DNA of 64,000 nucleotides from Siderastrea siderea (GCA_964030785.1 OZ034969.1:40218701-40282700); one strand, 5' to 3'; counted from the stretch's first letter, positions 36,735-49,403 are shown. Notes: generated by a model from the sequence alone, not told the origin. Program-made: numbers and translations.

Positions 36735-37385
36735 TTGGTGTCCGGAAACAATTTGACTGCCCGGAAACAATCTGACACCTGTTATATGTCTTTCACATTG
36801 TTTAACATTACAAGTAACTATGATAATCAAAAGATATTATATAGTAGTGACAATGGAAAAAAATGTAATACAATTACTATTCCAGAAGGTCTTTGGGATT
36901 TTGAAACATTCAGCAATTATATGAATAGCGAAATCAGTGATAATAATCCAACTGATATATCATTTAATCGAAATACTTTATATACTACAATAAAAGTAAA
37001 AAATAATTATAGTCTAGATCTTAGTCAATCAAATTTAAATAATATACTTGTATTTGAAAAAAAATTAAATTTTGGTATTTATCAAGGATCAAAAACACCA
37101 AATCTAAATAATGATATAGATGTAATTTATGTTCATTGCAATCTTGTAGACAATGGAATTCATTTAAATGGAAGAAACACTAATATAATTTATAGTTTTA
37201 GCACATCTATGTTAGAACCCTCAGGAAGTTTTACAATTAATGCTAAAAAAATCATTTATATGCCTATCAACAAACAGATAATATCAAGTATAAGAATGTA
37301 TTTGACAAATAAAAATAATAAACCAATAACATCAAATGGAGCTGATATTACTTATTCCTTAATATTAAAACGTATAAACACATAA
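36735..37385 (+). CDS. AT-rich ORF, beta-rich protein of unknown origin
   Basis: 216 open codons with the first ATG at 36786 (about 200 aa). The DNA is far more A/T-rich than the flanks, and codons end in A or T. The protein is rich in Asn, Ile, Ser and Thr with alternating hydrophobic residues and includes NIIYSFST and a C-terminal ITYSLILKR block, a pattern seen in small structural (jelly-roll-type) proteins of virus-like elements in invertebrate genomes. That comparison is from memory and weak. No neighbouring replication genes. It could be a relic of an integrated virus-like element or another AT-rich transposon. Confidence 0.4.
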   Translation: MVSGNNLTARKQSDTCYMSFTLFNITSNYDNQKILYSSDNGKKCNTITIPEGLWDFETFSNYMNSEISDNNPTDISFNRNTLYTTIKVKNNYSLDLSQSNLNNILVFEKKLNFGIYQGSKTPNLNNDIDVIYVHCNLVDNGIHLNGRNTNIIYSFSTSMLEPSGSFTINAKKIIYMPINKQIISSIRMYLTNKNNKPITSNGADITYSLILKRINT

Positions 37386-37401
37386 ATACCGTTATAAAAG
37401 A

Positions 37402-37482
37402 AAATGAGCCAGAAATTATTTTTTTTTTATAATCGAAAAATTCTGGCTCATTTTCTTTTATAATTGAAAATGAGCCAGAATC
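37402..37482. repeat. Alternating inverted copies of GAAAATGAGCCAGAA
   Basis: Three copies of a 15-bp word at about 37403, 37441 (inverted) and 37467 can form a strong hairpin just 3' of the AT-rich ORF. They may act as its 3' end or as an element terminus. Confidence 0.65.
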
Positions 37483-37554
37483 CCCAAAATACAACTACTA
37501 ATCTGAAATCCGCGTCCTTCACTTTCGAAAACATGAAATTTCTGGACGAACGCC

Positions 37555-37637
37555 ACAAGCAACCTCGTTCCCAGGGTCTCTCTTCTCTGCCTCCCTTGTC
37601 GTTGAGGAAAGAGACCCTGGTTGCAGCAGGTCACGTG
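37555..37637. mobile_element. Small palindromic MITE
   Basis: CAACCTCGTTCCCAGGGTCT on the left and its imperfect complement (AGAGACCCTGGTTGCAGCAGG) on the right surround a short loop. This type of end is common as a MITE in coral and mollusc genomes, as I recall. Confidence 0.6.
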
Positions 37638-37948
37638 CCTCCCAAAATCTGCGAGGTTTTCCAATTCAATAATATGGGATAGGTGGCAGCGTAAGTAATT
37701 GTCGCTGCAACTAAATTTACTGTGTCGGGGCTAGAGAGGAGTTTTGCTGCCTCGCGTATTTACAGCTGGTCGTCGCTAAGGATGTCAACAACTCCCGAAA
37801 AGAAAGTACCGCAGAATTCAAGTTCCTGCAGGCTATGTCAAGCTATCGTGGATTGAAATCATTGTAGAAATATTTTTCACAAGAAAAATTTCTTTGTGAA
37901 AGATAAAATAATCACCAATGACACGAGCGTGGGACAAAGAAAAAATTT

Positions 37949-38024
37949 GAGTCCCCGACAGGAATCAAACCCATGACCTCCCGAACACCGGGTGGGCGCT
38001 CTATCCATTGACCTACGAGAACTC
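37949..38024 (-). repeat. tRNA-like SINE head 1
   Basis: 76 bp with an A box (TAGGTCAATGG, two changes from consensus) and a B box (GGTTTGATTCC), followed by the shared SINE body. Paired ends GAGTTCTCG/CGGGGACTC. Confidence 0.7.
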
Positions 38025-38211
38025 ATGGAGAGTGAGGCCATTTCACTGAGTTCTTATGTGACCTGCGTCCTGCATGCTGCTAGGATCGGCAATGTCGATG
38101 TCATCATGAATTGTGATAAATGAAAGTGATGGTGAATTTTCAGCTCGGTAAATTAAATGGGAAAGATGAAATAATCAACAATGACACGAGCGTGGGACAA
38201 AGAAAAAATCT

Positions 38212-38287
38212 GAGTTCCCGACAGGAATCGAACCCATGACCTCCCGAACACCAGGCGGGCGCTCTATCCACTGAGCTACAAGAACTC
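38212..38287 (-). repeat. tRNA-like SINE head 2
   Basis: A box TAGCTCAGTGG and B box GGTTCGATTCC on the minus strand, 263 bp from head 1. The unit repeats with the same body. Confidence 0.72.
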
Positions 38288-38376
38288 ATGGAGAGCGAGG
38301 CCATTTTACTGAGTTCTTATGTGAACATGCGTCCTGCATACTGCTAGGATCAGCAATGTCAATGTCATCCTCGATG

Positions 38377-38452
38377 TCATTCTCGTAGCTCAGTGGATAG
38401 AGCGCCCGCCCGGTGTTCGGGAGGTCATGGGTTCGATTCCTGTCGGGGACTC
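38377..38452 (+). repeat. tRNA-like SINE head 3
   Basis: A box TAGCTCAGTGG, B box GGTTCGATTCC. The anticodon loop CCGGTGT has C rather than T at position 33, and the acceptor 5' strand is altered. It is therefore judged a SINE head, not a functional tRNA. Confidence 0.72.
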
Positions 38453-38639
38453 AGATTTTTTCTTTGTCCCATGCTCGTGTCATTGTTATTTATTTCATCT
38501 TTCCCATTTAATTTAGCGAGCTGAAAATTCACCATCACTTTCATTTATCACAATTCATGATGACATCGACATTGCTGATCCTAGCAGTATGCAGGACGCA
38601 CGTCACATAAGAACTCAGTAAAATGGCCTCGCTCTCCAT

Positions 38640-38715
38640 GAGTTCTCGTAGCTCAGTGGATAGAGCGCCCGCCCGGTGTTCAGGAGGTCATGGGTTCGAG
38701 TCATGCCGGGGACTC
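38640..38715 (+). repeat. tRNA-like SINE head 4
   Basis: Good A box; the B box is damaged (GGTTCGAGTCA). The nine-base acceptor pairing GAGTTCTCG/CGGGGACTC is intact. Confidence 0.72.
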
Positions 38716-39137
38716 AGATTTTTTCTTTGTCCCACGCTCGTGTCATTGTTGATTATTTCATTTTCCCCATATAATTTAGCGAGCTGAAAATTCACCCTTA
38801 CTTTCACTTATCAAAAATTTCTTTCTTTCCACGGCGGAAGAAATTTTTGGTGGTCCGCTTCCCGAACTTGAAAGATTTTCAAAGCTTTCATGCAGGCCAC
38901 GTGAGAGATGGCTTACTAAGTTCAAAAGTTTTCAAGAAGTTATGCGACAAAGTCAAGCTTCGGTTGAAATGCGAATCAGAAGAGTGATTGAAATATCATC
39001 ATCTGCTCCTGTGACAATCAATTGCTCTAAGGCCAACCAAGTGAACGATTCTTCTAGTGCTCCAACTAGAAGCGCTCGAAGAGGACTGAACTTTCCCGCC
39101 AAAAATCAACTCGTTGCACCAGTACAACGACAAGACG

Positions 39138-40514
39138 TAAGGTTTGAAAAATGTATTGTTTTGTGGTCATGTTGTTTTGTAGTTATGAATGTTTATCCAT
39201 TTAAGAGAGAAATCTTTTCGGCCTACAAAGCGGATTCCTCTCAACATTCGAGCAATGAGTGCAAAAATTATTTACAAAAAACTACTCATAGCACAGTAAC
39301 ATTTTGAATGCCGATTGAAACATCTCACTTTGATTCACTTCTCCAAATGACCCCGCAATTAAACTCTCAAGCATTCTCGAGAAAATTTAAACGTCAAATC
39401 TTGTAAAAATATGCTAAGAACGGGCGCCATTATGTTTTGAACTGACACAAGTCTTTTCAATTGAAATATGGATAAGTTCAAATTCAATTTTCTCTTGCGG
39501 GGTCAGCTTGGGAACTTGAGTATTGATAAATTCTTTTTTTATTCAAAATGTTACCATGCTATGAGTTATTTTTGTTAACTTAATTTTTGCACTTATTGCT
39601 CGAACATTCAGCAGAAATCGTCTAAGCTCAACAGGCATATTTTTGTCAAATATTTGAGTCGACCCAAACTGGAAATAAAGTTAATTCAGAAACTCATATG
39701 GTTAATTTAAGTTCGTCGCATGAAAAGTTGGGCCTCCGAAACGGGCCTTAACAGGGACATTTTTAAATACATGTACGTGCATGCCCAGTAGATGTGGCAT
39801 ATTTAGAAAATCAACAACTTGTAACTGTTCCATAAAAAAGCAGTGTAATTTTTTCCGTCTAAAATCGAAGTAAAAGGTTTGCTAGAAAGCTTATGTTAGT
39901 GAGGGTTATGCCAGTCAGCGTGCCATTTTTCCACTATTTAAGCCTTCCAGGGGGGGAGGAGCTCCCTATAATGGCCTATAGGAGGAGGCTCTACCCAAAA
40001 GGGGTATCCTTTTTAGGTTCCAGGTATATAAAAGGCTAGGGATTTCACAAGTTGAAGTATATGAAAGGGTCGGGAAATCCGTCATTTAGGTATTGAAAAC
40101 GGCCTGTAATTAAAATACTTCGAACAGATGCACTTTTGGCAGTACTTATTATTTGGATAATCTATTTATTTAATACTAAAATGAAAATGTTCTTAAGCAG
40201 ATATGTGGGGTACATTTTGTTGAGGACCCCTCCGGATTAAGCCCCCCTTTAATATATCAACAGTGGCGGACCAAACTGAGGCCTGAAGGGCGGAGAAATT
40301 TTTTGGAGATCAAGTCCCCCCCCCGGTCTCAGGGTCTGGATGAGCAGCCCCCCCTCTTACCTCAAGAACTGGATCCGCCACTGATTTAAAGTATGAATAA
40401 GCCCTCTCCCTCGTTCAAGTCACCCTCCTCCTCCTCTTAGGCCAAATTTGCAATTTGTTAATAATTATTTGAAGTGTGAGCACTATAACAGAACCAAGCT
40501 TGATGTAGACTGAT
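39138..40514. other. Intron of DUF6589 gene with repeat fragments
   Basis: 39935-40095 resembles a dispersed coral repeat (GGAGGCTCTACCC, AGGTATATAAAAGG). 40262-40384 is a MITE-like palindrome with ends CAGTGGCGGACC and GGATCCGCCACTG. The rest is AT-rich with no gene. Confidence 0.5.
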
Positions 40515-42399
40515 ATGTTGTGGTGTCTGCAATTTTGTTACGAAAATTTGCCTCTTGCTAAGCAAAGTGATACACAAGAGAAGTTGGAGATTTTAGCCAA
40601 AGACCCCCTGGGCTATAAGGTCATGAAAGAGATCGTTTGTGAGACTGTAAATGAAGAGATGAAGAATATGTGCAGGAGATCAGAAAATTCTGTCCTCAGG
40701 AAGCCTGGATATGAAGGCTTGTCAGATATTTCTTGGAAGGAAATCTATGTTGAGATTGGACAAAAATACCCAACGACCATGAAGTTCCTTATCACACTTG
40801 TGGATGGGATGGATACTGAGGGGAAGAAAATGGCCCCAGTTTCCCTTTTGTACTCCATCCCAATGTTCCTCCGATTCCCAGAATTGTCACGGTTGCAAAG
40901 ATCAAATACAATTCTACTTACTGATGGTGGGGCTAGCAAAATGGTAAGTCTCTTACATATTTTTGCCAAGGTAACTATCATGACAGTGACCATGCCCTGC
41001 TTTTATTCCATGGTGGTTCCTTAACAAGGACACCTCAATATAGCACTCTTAAATGAGAAATGTTTCTATTAATACTATATTTTATTAAACATGGTCACTG
41101 GAGGAATAATTGTAGGGCACTCACCTCTAACTAATGTGTCCGGGTCCCATATAAGAGAACCTTGCTATTAGGGTTGTTCTCTAGGTATACAGGACCTGCA
41201 TTAAAACTACCTGTAGGTGATGTGGCTGTCATCCCTTAATGTATGAATTTATCAAATAATTTGCAAATGATATGGTAGATTGTAACCACTTTGAATGTAC
41301 AAAGTGCTGGCTGTATTTAAAAGTGGAAATCTCTTAGAGAATTATATCTTCTTTCCTTTTGCCTGTTTTTGTTTTCATATTTTTAAGGCTATGAAAAGAT
41401 TTCAAAAGCATAGACTTTGCCTGGATCCATCCAAGAAGTATTCTTTACTAGATGAAATAGGAAGTCATTTCCTTGACCTTGCCATTGAACTTACTAGGCA
41501 AGGAAAGAGGTTCTCTATTGTATTGGACAACATTGACTGGGAGATAAGGGCTCACGATGTACGGGAAAACCACCAAAATACAAGCGAGCATGTTGTGGCA
41601 AGTAGTCTGGTGTTCAATCGAGTTTCATCAGAACACCTCCCTGACTGTGGCCCACAGAAGGACATTAAAACAGTTGATCTAAGTATTTTTTTATTGCGTG
41701 ATGATGAGTTGAGTGAGATTACATGCCGCTACAGAATTTATGCAGCCCGTATCATCGTGAAAGTTTTCCCCAAACTTAATTTTATAAGTGTTTTATTACC
41801 GAAACATATTCCACACCAACACAGTGAAGAAATGAAAGTAAAGTCTGAGGTTATAACAATGCCCGTGTTGATGAAAGATGAAAAAATATGCAGACTGTTT
41901 AGATGTAATGGATACTTTTGAAGAGAGGATACAAGAAATCTATACAAAGGCTTCCAATGGACTCCGAAATGCTCTACCACATCCACCTCCTGGTGCCAGA
42001 CTACCAATACATGGTCCATCACGTCCTGATCAGCCTGCTTCCCATGCACCCCCAGTGCCAGATCCTGTAGACCCACTTTGTGGAGTTAAAGTTCCCCGCA
42101 TTGGTGACCAGCTGACAAGAGTCAAATTTGCAGGAGCAAAAGACATTCGAGCCGGTGCTCACATAAGCAAGGATTGGTTGGACCATCTGTACCCATTTCG
42201 TTGTGCTAGGTGGCATACAAAGAGGAGTTTTCTTAAGGAAGGGTTGCAGGACAGTAGAACCAAGGTGCATGGCTCCTGCTCTCCTACTGATTCTGCCACT
42301 TCCTACCCACTGCAACCACCAACCCCTCCCTCCACCCAAAATGAAATAAACCCATTTCAAAAGTCTTCATGGGGATGATTCACAACTGTTCGTGCCACC

Positions 42400-42985
42400 C
42401 TAACCCTATTCTTCCTGGGGGGGGGCACATTGTGCCCACGCTGACTTTAACGAAATATAACTTTTAAACGGCTGGACGAACAATCCCCAAATCCCGTGAC
42501 TTTTCCTAAAATTTATCAGAAAAAATTTTCCTGTGTCAGTGACGTGTCTAGGATGATTGATGTTTCTATAGCAACCGTCTACTCAGAAGTGTATTTTGAC
42601 TATTTTCTGTCTTTTTTCAGGTTTTCCCCTTTCGTTTGTAAGATAATTTTTTACTTTTGAGTGCTTGTTTTGACTAAGTATGTTTCTAAGAACAAAATCA
42701 CATATTTTTTGTTGACGTCATTGTCAGCTGTATGACTGTAGGTTTGGGATTCAAGATGGCGGCCTCAAATTCAAAATGGCGGCTTTGTGACGTTATTGTG
42801 ACGTCATGACACGTCATAATTCACACGTCATAAGCCCAATATGTTGAGCTAATGACGTGCTACAAACGTGCCAAGTTCCATCGCAAGAGCTTTAATACTT
42901 TTCGAGATTTATAGGGGGGGGGGGGCACTTTGTGCCCCCTCCAGGCTCAGAAACTCAAAAAAAGCCCAGGCAGAATAGGGCTAAT
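42400..42985. mobile_element. MITE-like element with CCCTATTCT ends
   Basis: The left end AACCCTATTCTTCCTGGG and the right end (complement AGCCCTATTCTGCCTGGG) are inverted, with G-run plus CACTTTGTGCC blocks inside. No ORF. It lies just 3' of the DUF6589 exon ending at 42237. A possible short open segment at 43003-43117 after TTTTTCAG is unassigned. Confidence 0.6.
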
Positions 42986-44539
42986 ACTTGAGACTTAATT
43001 TTTCAGCCCCTCACTTGACACGATGCTCTACTATCCCTGGAGAAACAAACATTGGACTTGAGAAGGTAGTGGAAACTATTTTATTAGTGGCTTACATTGT
43101 TTCAAAGATCAAGAGATGTTAGGATAATACTTATCTGTGAATTAAGAAGCATCCATGAGAGGACCAGGCAGGGGTAGCACAAGCCATCTCACCGATTTCA
43201 ATGAAACTTTGCCAGTTTAAGGGACTCAACCAGAAACTCAAGATTCCAAAGTGGTTCACTTTTTGGATTCAACCGGGGGGGAGTTAGACCACCCCCCTGA
43301 TTTTCCCAAGAAAACCCCTAAAATTGATGAAAATTTGCAGCAAAAATAGGCAGCTCCCCTACACTCAAAATTCAATGGATTCTTTTCATCTTTTGCATGG
43401 GTATTAATTGCTCTCTTGTTATTAGAATGTGACGTTGTCAGAGAGTTTCAATGAATTCGTGCTAATTAAGACCTGTCAACCAAGACCCACGTGCCACTGA
43501 ATTTTCAATGGTACTAAAATAGCAGATTTTAGGTCCAAAAATCTCCAATGCGCCACTCTCATTATCAATAAAAAGCATACGACGATGAAGACCATCCTTT
43601 GTAATAACAGTATCAGCAATAAAATGTTTGGGCACTTTCCAAAATTTCCCACACCAATCCCAGACGTTTACCAACCATCACAGGTTCCCACTATCAGGTT
43701 TTGTTAAAACAAGGCAATATAATTTTGAGGCAAAGACAACTGATGGTGTTTTGTTCAGCGAATGATATCCATTTCGGCCTAAAATAACCATACAAAGATA
43801 AAACACAAGAGTGAACTATAAAGGCATCTTAAAAGCTAAATATCTCTGAAAACTTGCGGTTTCCTCAGTAACAAAGGAAGTATTAACCATTCAATCGACT
43901 CTTGTAGTCTCAAGAAGTACTCACGAGCTCTCTTGGTACATTTTCTGCGATCAAATTGCTTCTGGAACCCTGCTGATCGTTTACAGCTCAACTTCCATTG
44001 AGCGACATACAGATCTGGCTTTTGATCGACACACTGTCCGGTGAGCTACTAAGTTGACGATTCTCCCATCGACATACCGCGGTGGGCTTTCCTAACCTCA
44101 GGATTACAAAATCTGGCTTTTTTTCTACGATTCTAAACTTTTTAGGCACAAATTACGGCAAGACAACAACACTGGCCAATTGTCTCTACTGCTTGCAATT
44201 GTTTACACTTAAGGCTCAGCTACGGTCAGCGGACTCCAAAAGGGGGCAACAGGGCACCCAACAATGCAGCTCTTTTTTAAACAATTTCTACAAATTTTCA
44301 CCAGAAAATGCGTGTTTTTGAAATTTTTCAATATCTATTAAAATGTTTGTACAACTGTACAGCCTTATGACGCCATAATTATGTAAAATGTGAATGTTTC
44401 TAGAATAAAACAGAAAAAGATGAGGTTTAATCGAAAAATACACACGGTGTTCTCTCCATTATATTTCGGACGATCAGATCCAGAATATTTCATTGGCAAA
44501 CAGATGAATACATTCCCACAACCATAGTATCTTGCCTAA

Positions 44540-45035
44540 AAGCATACGTGAAACCACCCAGGATTCACCAAAAGTGAAAAACAAACTACGCATATACATA
44601 CCTTCATGCAAACCCACAATTCCCATTACAAACGCTATCATAACTATATCATTACACAAAAGTGCCTTTCTTCTTAACATCTATTAATTAAAGTATCTTA
44701 CCTCAACACATACGCAAGCCACCCAGGATTCACCACCTTTGTTTGTTTAAAACTTTACAGGAACTCCATGAGTGAAAAACAAGCTGCGCGTGTACATACC
44801 TTTGTGCAGTCATGCAAATTCAAGCACTATCACAATTATATCACTGCATGATAGTGCCTTTCTTCGTAACATTTAAAAATTAAGTATCTTAGCTCCAAAT
44901 GTACGTGAAACCACCCAGGGTTCACCACGTGTCTGTTTAAAAACTTTATTGACTTCACTGGAACTCCACAAATGAAAAACAAATTGCACTTGTACATTCC
45001 TTCGTGCAGTCTCACAAATTCAATTACACGCGCTC
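44540..45035. repeat. Subterminal tandem repeat in element D
   Basis: The word CCACCCAGG(A/G)TTCACCA recurs at about 44553, 44719 and 44911. Each is followed by similar 160-190-bp sequence (TGAAAAACAA, GTACAT(A/T)CCTT, AGTGCCTTTCTTC). About 2.7 units. Confidence 0.75.
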
Positions 45036-45773
45036 TAATTTATTTAAACTGAGAGTACGTGCGAACAAAGCGGATAAATCGATCTCTTGTCTGAAGATGT
45101 CAGCTTCGGAGCTCTCATGCTCATTTTCTACCATTCGTCAAACCCGCTGCGATATTTAGAGAAATCCTAATTTCACAAGATTTTACACTTTGAATTCCTG
45201 CTCGAAAGATATCAAACTGCACTTAAATCGTCTCAATGTTGCCAGAAGTGTGTCGCTTCTGAAGGGGAACTTACCCTCGCACGCTCTGGGCTTTTTGACG
45301 GAGACGTCAGTAATCTTACCATCTACCCAAAACACAGGGATGACTTGGGAACTAAGTGGAAGCCTACAAGAAAATGCCAGCACCCACTGCACGGAACTAA
45401 AACAAGGAAACCTGAACGGGGCCGGGGAGTCAACCTGAAGCTTAGCAAGGTGATTATGGCTAAATGGCATCTTCTTGTTCCTGTTGGTGCAGGTATTTAC
45501 ACTAGTTAAGTTTCACGTTTCCGACGAAGGCTACAACGGTGCTCATGTTGACCATTCCGCGCTCCTTTATCTCGTCATTACAAAAGGAAGTGCTCGCAAA
45601 GTACTCTGGGTCCCCAAGCATGCATGAGTTGACATGACTTGGGAGTTAGTCATTGACCAGAGGTTGTCCATCTTTATGAAAATAAATGTATTTATGCTCG
45701 GTGCTTTGGGAATTATGTGTTGGAATGGAGGTTACGTAATGCGTAACGCATTTAGGCGTGTTTATCACGCTTA

Positions 45774-46139
45774 TTGTTTGGGTTGTGTTTAAATAGGTTC
45801 ATCATGTGTTGTGCTCTCACTTTAGGTCATTTCAGTGCCTTTAATCAACCATCACTTAGTTTTCTCTTTCCTCCATTTCTACAGGTCGTTCAGCGTCCGG
45901 GCACGTCATCTGGTTTTTCATCAGCTGTCTCCTCTATTACTCCACGAAATTTTACTAATTTTCGTCCTCAAACGTCAAAGGGCGCCTTTGATAAAGGCCG
46001 TTATGACATCTGCTTCGCCTGCGGCAAGACCGGTCATTGGAGAGTCAATTGCCCCAACTCATACTTCTCTGCCCGATCAACCTACAAACAGCTCCAAAGT
46101 TTGCCAAGTAAAGACAGCGGCTCTTCTGGGCAGCAGTAA
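45774..46139 (+). pseudogene. DIRS gag-like ORF, zinc knuckle
   Basis: CFACGKTGHWRVNCP is a CCHC knuckle near the end of the ORF (C-x2-C-x4-H-x4-C), which in gag-type proteins binds RNA. The N-terminal part is missing or out of frame. It overlaps the RT ORF that follows in another frame. Confidence 0.65.
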
Positions 46140-47812
46140 TTCCATTTCTGACCAGAAAGTGGTGAAAGATACTCTTGAAGGTATTGCAGACGTTGGTCCA
46201 GTTTTCGAGGAGTGTTTTGAATTTGAAAATTCTCCCAATAGTAGTCAAACAGTTAAGGGTAGGCTCAGAGCTCAATTTAGTTTTTGGTCGCTTACTCTAG
46301 GTGCAATTGATTTCATTCTCCGGGTAATTGACAAGGGGTATACCATACCTTTAATTACAGTTCCTCAGAATGCATTTTTTGACAATAACCATTCAGCGTT
46401 TGTGCACGCTGATTTTGTTTTAGAGGCTATTCAGGAGCTTCTTTTGTCAGGCTCAGTTGTTCAAGTATCTAGTCCTCATGTTGTCAATCCTTTGTCTGTT
46501 TCCATACAGAGTTGCGGTAAGAAGAGGTTGATTTTAGACCTTAGGCATGTCAAAAAACACATTTGGAAGGAGAAATTTAAGTTTGAGGATATTAGGAACG
46601 CTTGTGTTTATCTTCCCTTTGATCATTTCATGTTTAAATTTGTTCTTTGCAGGAGCATCAAACTTTTCGAGGGTTTTCTTGGGTTGTAAATGGTGTAATT
46701 AAGCTTTTTGTGTTTACAGTTCTCCCTTTTGGGTTATCCTCAGCTCCGTATATTTTTACTAAGGTTGTTCATGTTCTTGTCAGATATTGGAGGAGTCATG
46801 CTGTGAGAACTACAGTTTACCTTGATGACGGGCTTGGTTCTGTCCGTGATTTCGCTCGCTGCAAAGCTGCTTCGTTACTTGTTAAGACTTCGTTTCAGCT
46901 TTCTGTTTTCCTTCCCAATGACCGTAAATCAATTTGGCAGCCAACTTCTTGCTTAGTGTGGTTGGGTTATTCTATTGATTTGTCCATTCATACTATCTCC
47001 ATCCCTTCAGAAAGAATTCTCAGTGTGGTACAGGTTATTGATTCAATTCGTTTTCAGTATCCTTCTAGTACTGCTAGAGAATTGGCCCAGTTTGTTGGTA
47101 AGATTATCTCAACGGGTTTCGTTTTTGGAAATATTACTCGTATCATGACAAGGTATTCTCATTTTGATATTTTAAGAAGTCCTACATGGGATGGCAAAAT
47201 TTCCCTGTCGAGTTCCACTCTGAATGAATGATGTTTTTGGAAAGACAATATTCCTTTCCTTAACAGTAGACGCCTGTTGTCTTTTCTCATTATACCCGTG
47301 TATGTTATACTGATGCGAGTTTTACGGGTTGTGCCAGTTACATGTTAGAATTTCATAACACCACATCTCACAAGATGTGGAGTGTTGAAGAGGCTCAGAA
47401 GAGCTCCTCTTACAGGGAACTAAAGGCTATTTCCCTGGGTCTAGAATCTTTTTTGCTTTTAGTTACAGGGGACACTATTAAGTGGTATACTGATAATCAG
47501 AGCGTTTCTAGAATTGCTGAAGTGGGAAGTATGAAGGAAGATTTGCAACGTTTAGCTTTGCGCATTTTTAGTATGTGCTTGCTCAATTGCATCACATTGG
47601 AAGTTGAATGGATTCTGAGATCGGCTAATGACAGAGCTGATTTTTTGAGTAGAGTTGTGGATTATGATGATTGGCGGGTCAAGAGGGACTATTTCCTTTT
47701 GGCCGAGGAGAAATGGGGTCCTCACTCTGTGGACCGCTTTGCGAATCATGAAAATACTGAGTTGCCCCGTTTCAATAGCAGGTTTTTAGTGCCTTGGAAC
47801 AGAGGCGGTTGA
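46140..47812 (+). pseudogene. DIRS reverse transcriptase-RNase H, frameshifted
   Basis: Open to 46689, then another frame to 47231, then 47342-47812. RT motifs: KKRLILDLRHVKKH, VLPFGLSSAPYIFTK and YLDDGLG with the catalytic DD. RNase H: SYRELKAISLGLES, WYTDNQS and ANDRADFLSR with the DYDDW block typical of DIRS. At least two frameshifts or stops (near 46660 and 47230) make it non-functional as written. Confidence 0.8.
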
Positions 47813-48185
47813 TGTCTTTTCTGTTTCCTGGGCGGGAGAGAATAATTGGCTCGTTCTACCTATTTTTCTCATCCCCAGGGTCCTCAATCACATGGTTGCC
47901 CTTGGCGGTCGTGCTACACTTGTTCCTGCTTGGCCTTCCGCTCCATTTTGGCCATTGATTTTTACAGACGAGGGTTTGTCCCCCATATTTTCTGATTTTT
48001 TCGAGATCCCCATGGGTAATGATGTTTTTGTTTTGGGTAATTATAAAAATGCCCTTTTTGGATCACATAATTTCCGTTCAGGGGTTCTGTTCTTGAGGTT
48101 TTCCTAGAGAGGCCTTACGTTTACCCCCTTTCACATTTGTAGGGGGTTTCTCTGCAGTTTGTAGAGTTGTTTACGCTCATACCAC

Positions 48186-49403
48186 ATGGTATCCGAGTAT
48201 CGTGGGATGCACTTGGATCCCCTTTTTTTTGTGGACCACTTGGTCTTTTTCATTATGCAGGGACCACTTGGGCCCTTAGTGGCAATGTTTTTTGCTGTGT
48301 TTTTGGGACCACTTGGACCCATCCTTACTTGTGTTTCACTACATGTTTTAATTTTTTCAGTTATATTTTTGGTTTGGTCAGTTTTGTCATTTTATTTTCT
48401 CTATTTTTTGCTTCAGATGTTAAAGCAGCTGCCAGTCGGACGTTTGGCATTCTACTTTGTGAGAAGCTTTGGCTCTCTGCCTTTAATTCTCGAGCTGATA
48501 ACACAGATTAATTATTGTAGATCGTTTTGTACGTTTAAGGGGTGGTGCTTGCATAGCACTGGGGAGGCTTCTTTTCTCCCAGCTACTTCAATCACAGTTT
48601 CCTTGTATTTGCATCATTTACTTGAAAATTCATTAGGTAGCTCTACAATTTACAGTGTTTTTTACGCTATTAACTGGGTACATAAGTTAGCAGGTTTTGA
48701 TAATCGCAATCCATGCAACAAGTTTCTTGTCAAGTCTATTGTTGAGGCTTCCAGTCGCGTTCTTCGTAAACCTGTCAGGAAGGCGGAGCCCATTACCCCA
48801 GAGATCCTTGGCTTAATTTTCCAGCAATATGGGGAAAGTAGTAACTTACTTGATATCAGGTTTGTCTGTATGTATTTACTCGCATATGCTGGTTTTTTCT
48901 GCATTTCCGAACTTTTAAGCATTAGGAGATCTAACGTAACTTAAGATCTTTATCATAAGATTTTTGTTTAAGTCAGCAAGACCGATAAGTGCAAAGAGGG
49001 TTCCTGGGTTTATATTGCTAAGACTGGTAATTGTACTTGTCCTTATACTTACATTATTAAGTACTTAGAAGCTGCCAGGATTCCTTCGTTTTCTCAGAAT
49101 TTCATTTTCAGATCCTTACGCTACGACAAGAAATTGAAGGGCAATGTTTTGTCTTCCAAGCCCCTCACTGCTAGCAGAGCGGGAGAAATTCTTAAGGAGA
49201 AGTTGGAAGCTATTGGATTAGACCCCTCTAAGTTTAGTAATCACAGTTACAGGTCCGGAGGAGCCACTTCCACTGCAAATCTGAATGTTCCAGATCGGCT
49301 TTTCAAAGTTCACAGAAGGTGGAAATCAGATTCAGCTAAAGACGGCTATGTTCGCGATAAAGTCAACTCGCGTCTTTATGTTCCTTTGCACATTGGAATT
49401 TAA
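48186..49403 (+). pseudogene. DIRS tyrosine recombinase, broken
   Basis: The N-terminal and core part is open to 48944, followed by a gap with stops and then 49134-49403. The catalytic HxxR (NHSYRSGGAT) and the Tyr region (KDGYVRDK) are present. The helix that normally carries the first Arg (GF-R-SEL) reads AGFFCISELL, so that Arg is Cys. Such enzymes integrate circular DIRS DNA without target duplication. Confidence 0.75.

Larger units (their letters stand above)
37896..38812. mobile_element. Head-to-head palindrome of four tRNA-derived SINE units
   Basis: The 12-bp word AAAAATTTCTTT at 37884-37895 and 38813-38824 is a target duplication. Inside are two minus and two plus units that mirror each other around about 38370. 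Removing the insert and one duplication restores an open frame (FHKKNFFLSTAEEIFG) of the DUF6589 exon. Target duplication and tail suggest insertion by LINE machinery. Confidence 0.85.
45770..49403 (+). mobile_element. DIRS-type retroelement, defective
   Basis: Zinc knuckle, reverse transcriptase, RNase H and tyrosine recombinase occur in the DIRS order on the plus strand, with no integrase or protease. Several frameshifts separate the ORFs. Terminal repeats could not be delimited by eye, so the bounds are those of coding homology. It is nested in element D. Confidence 0.8.

Noticed and set aside
37949..38715. Four tRNA genes
   Set aside because: They share a long common body, sit in a palindrome flanked by a target duplication, and the anticodon loops are abnormal (C at position 33); better explained as SINE heads.
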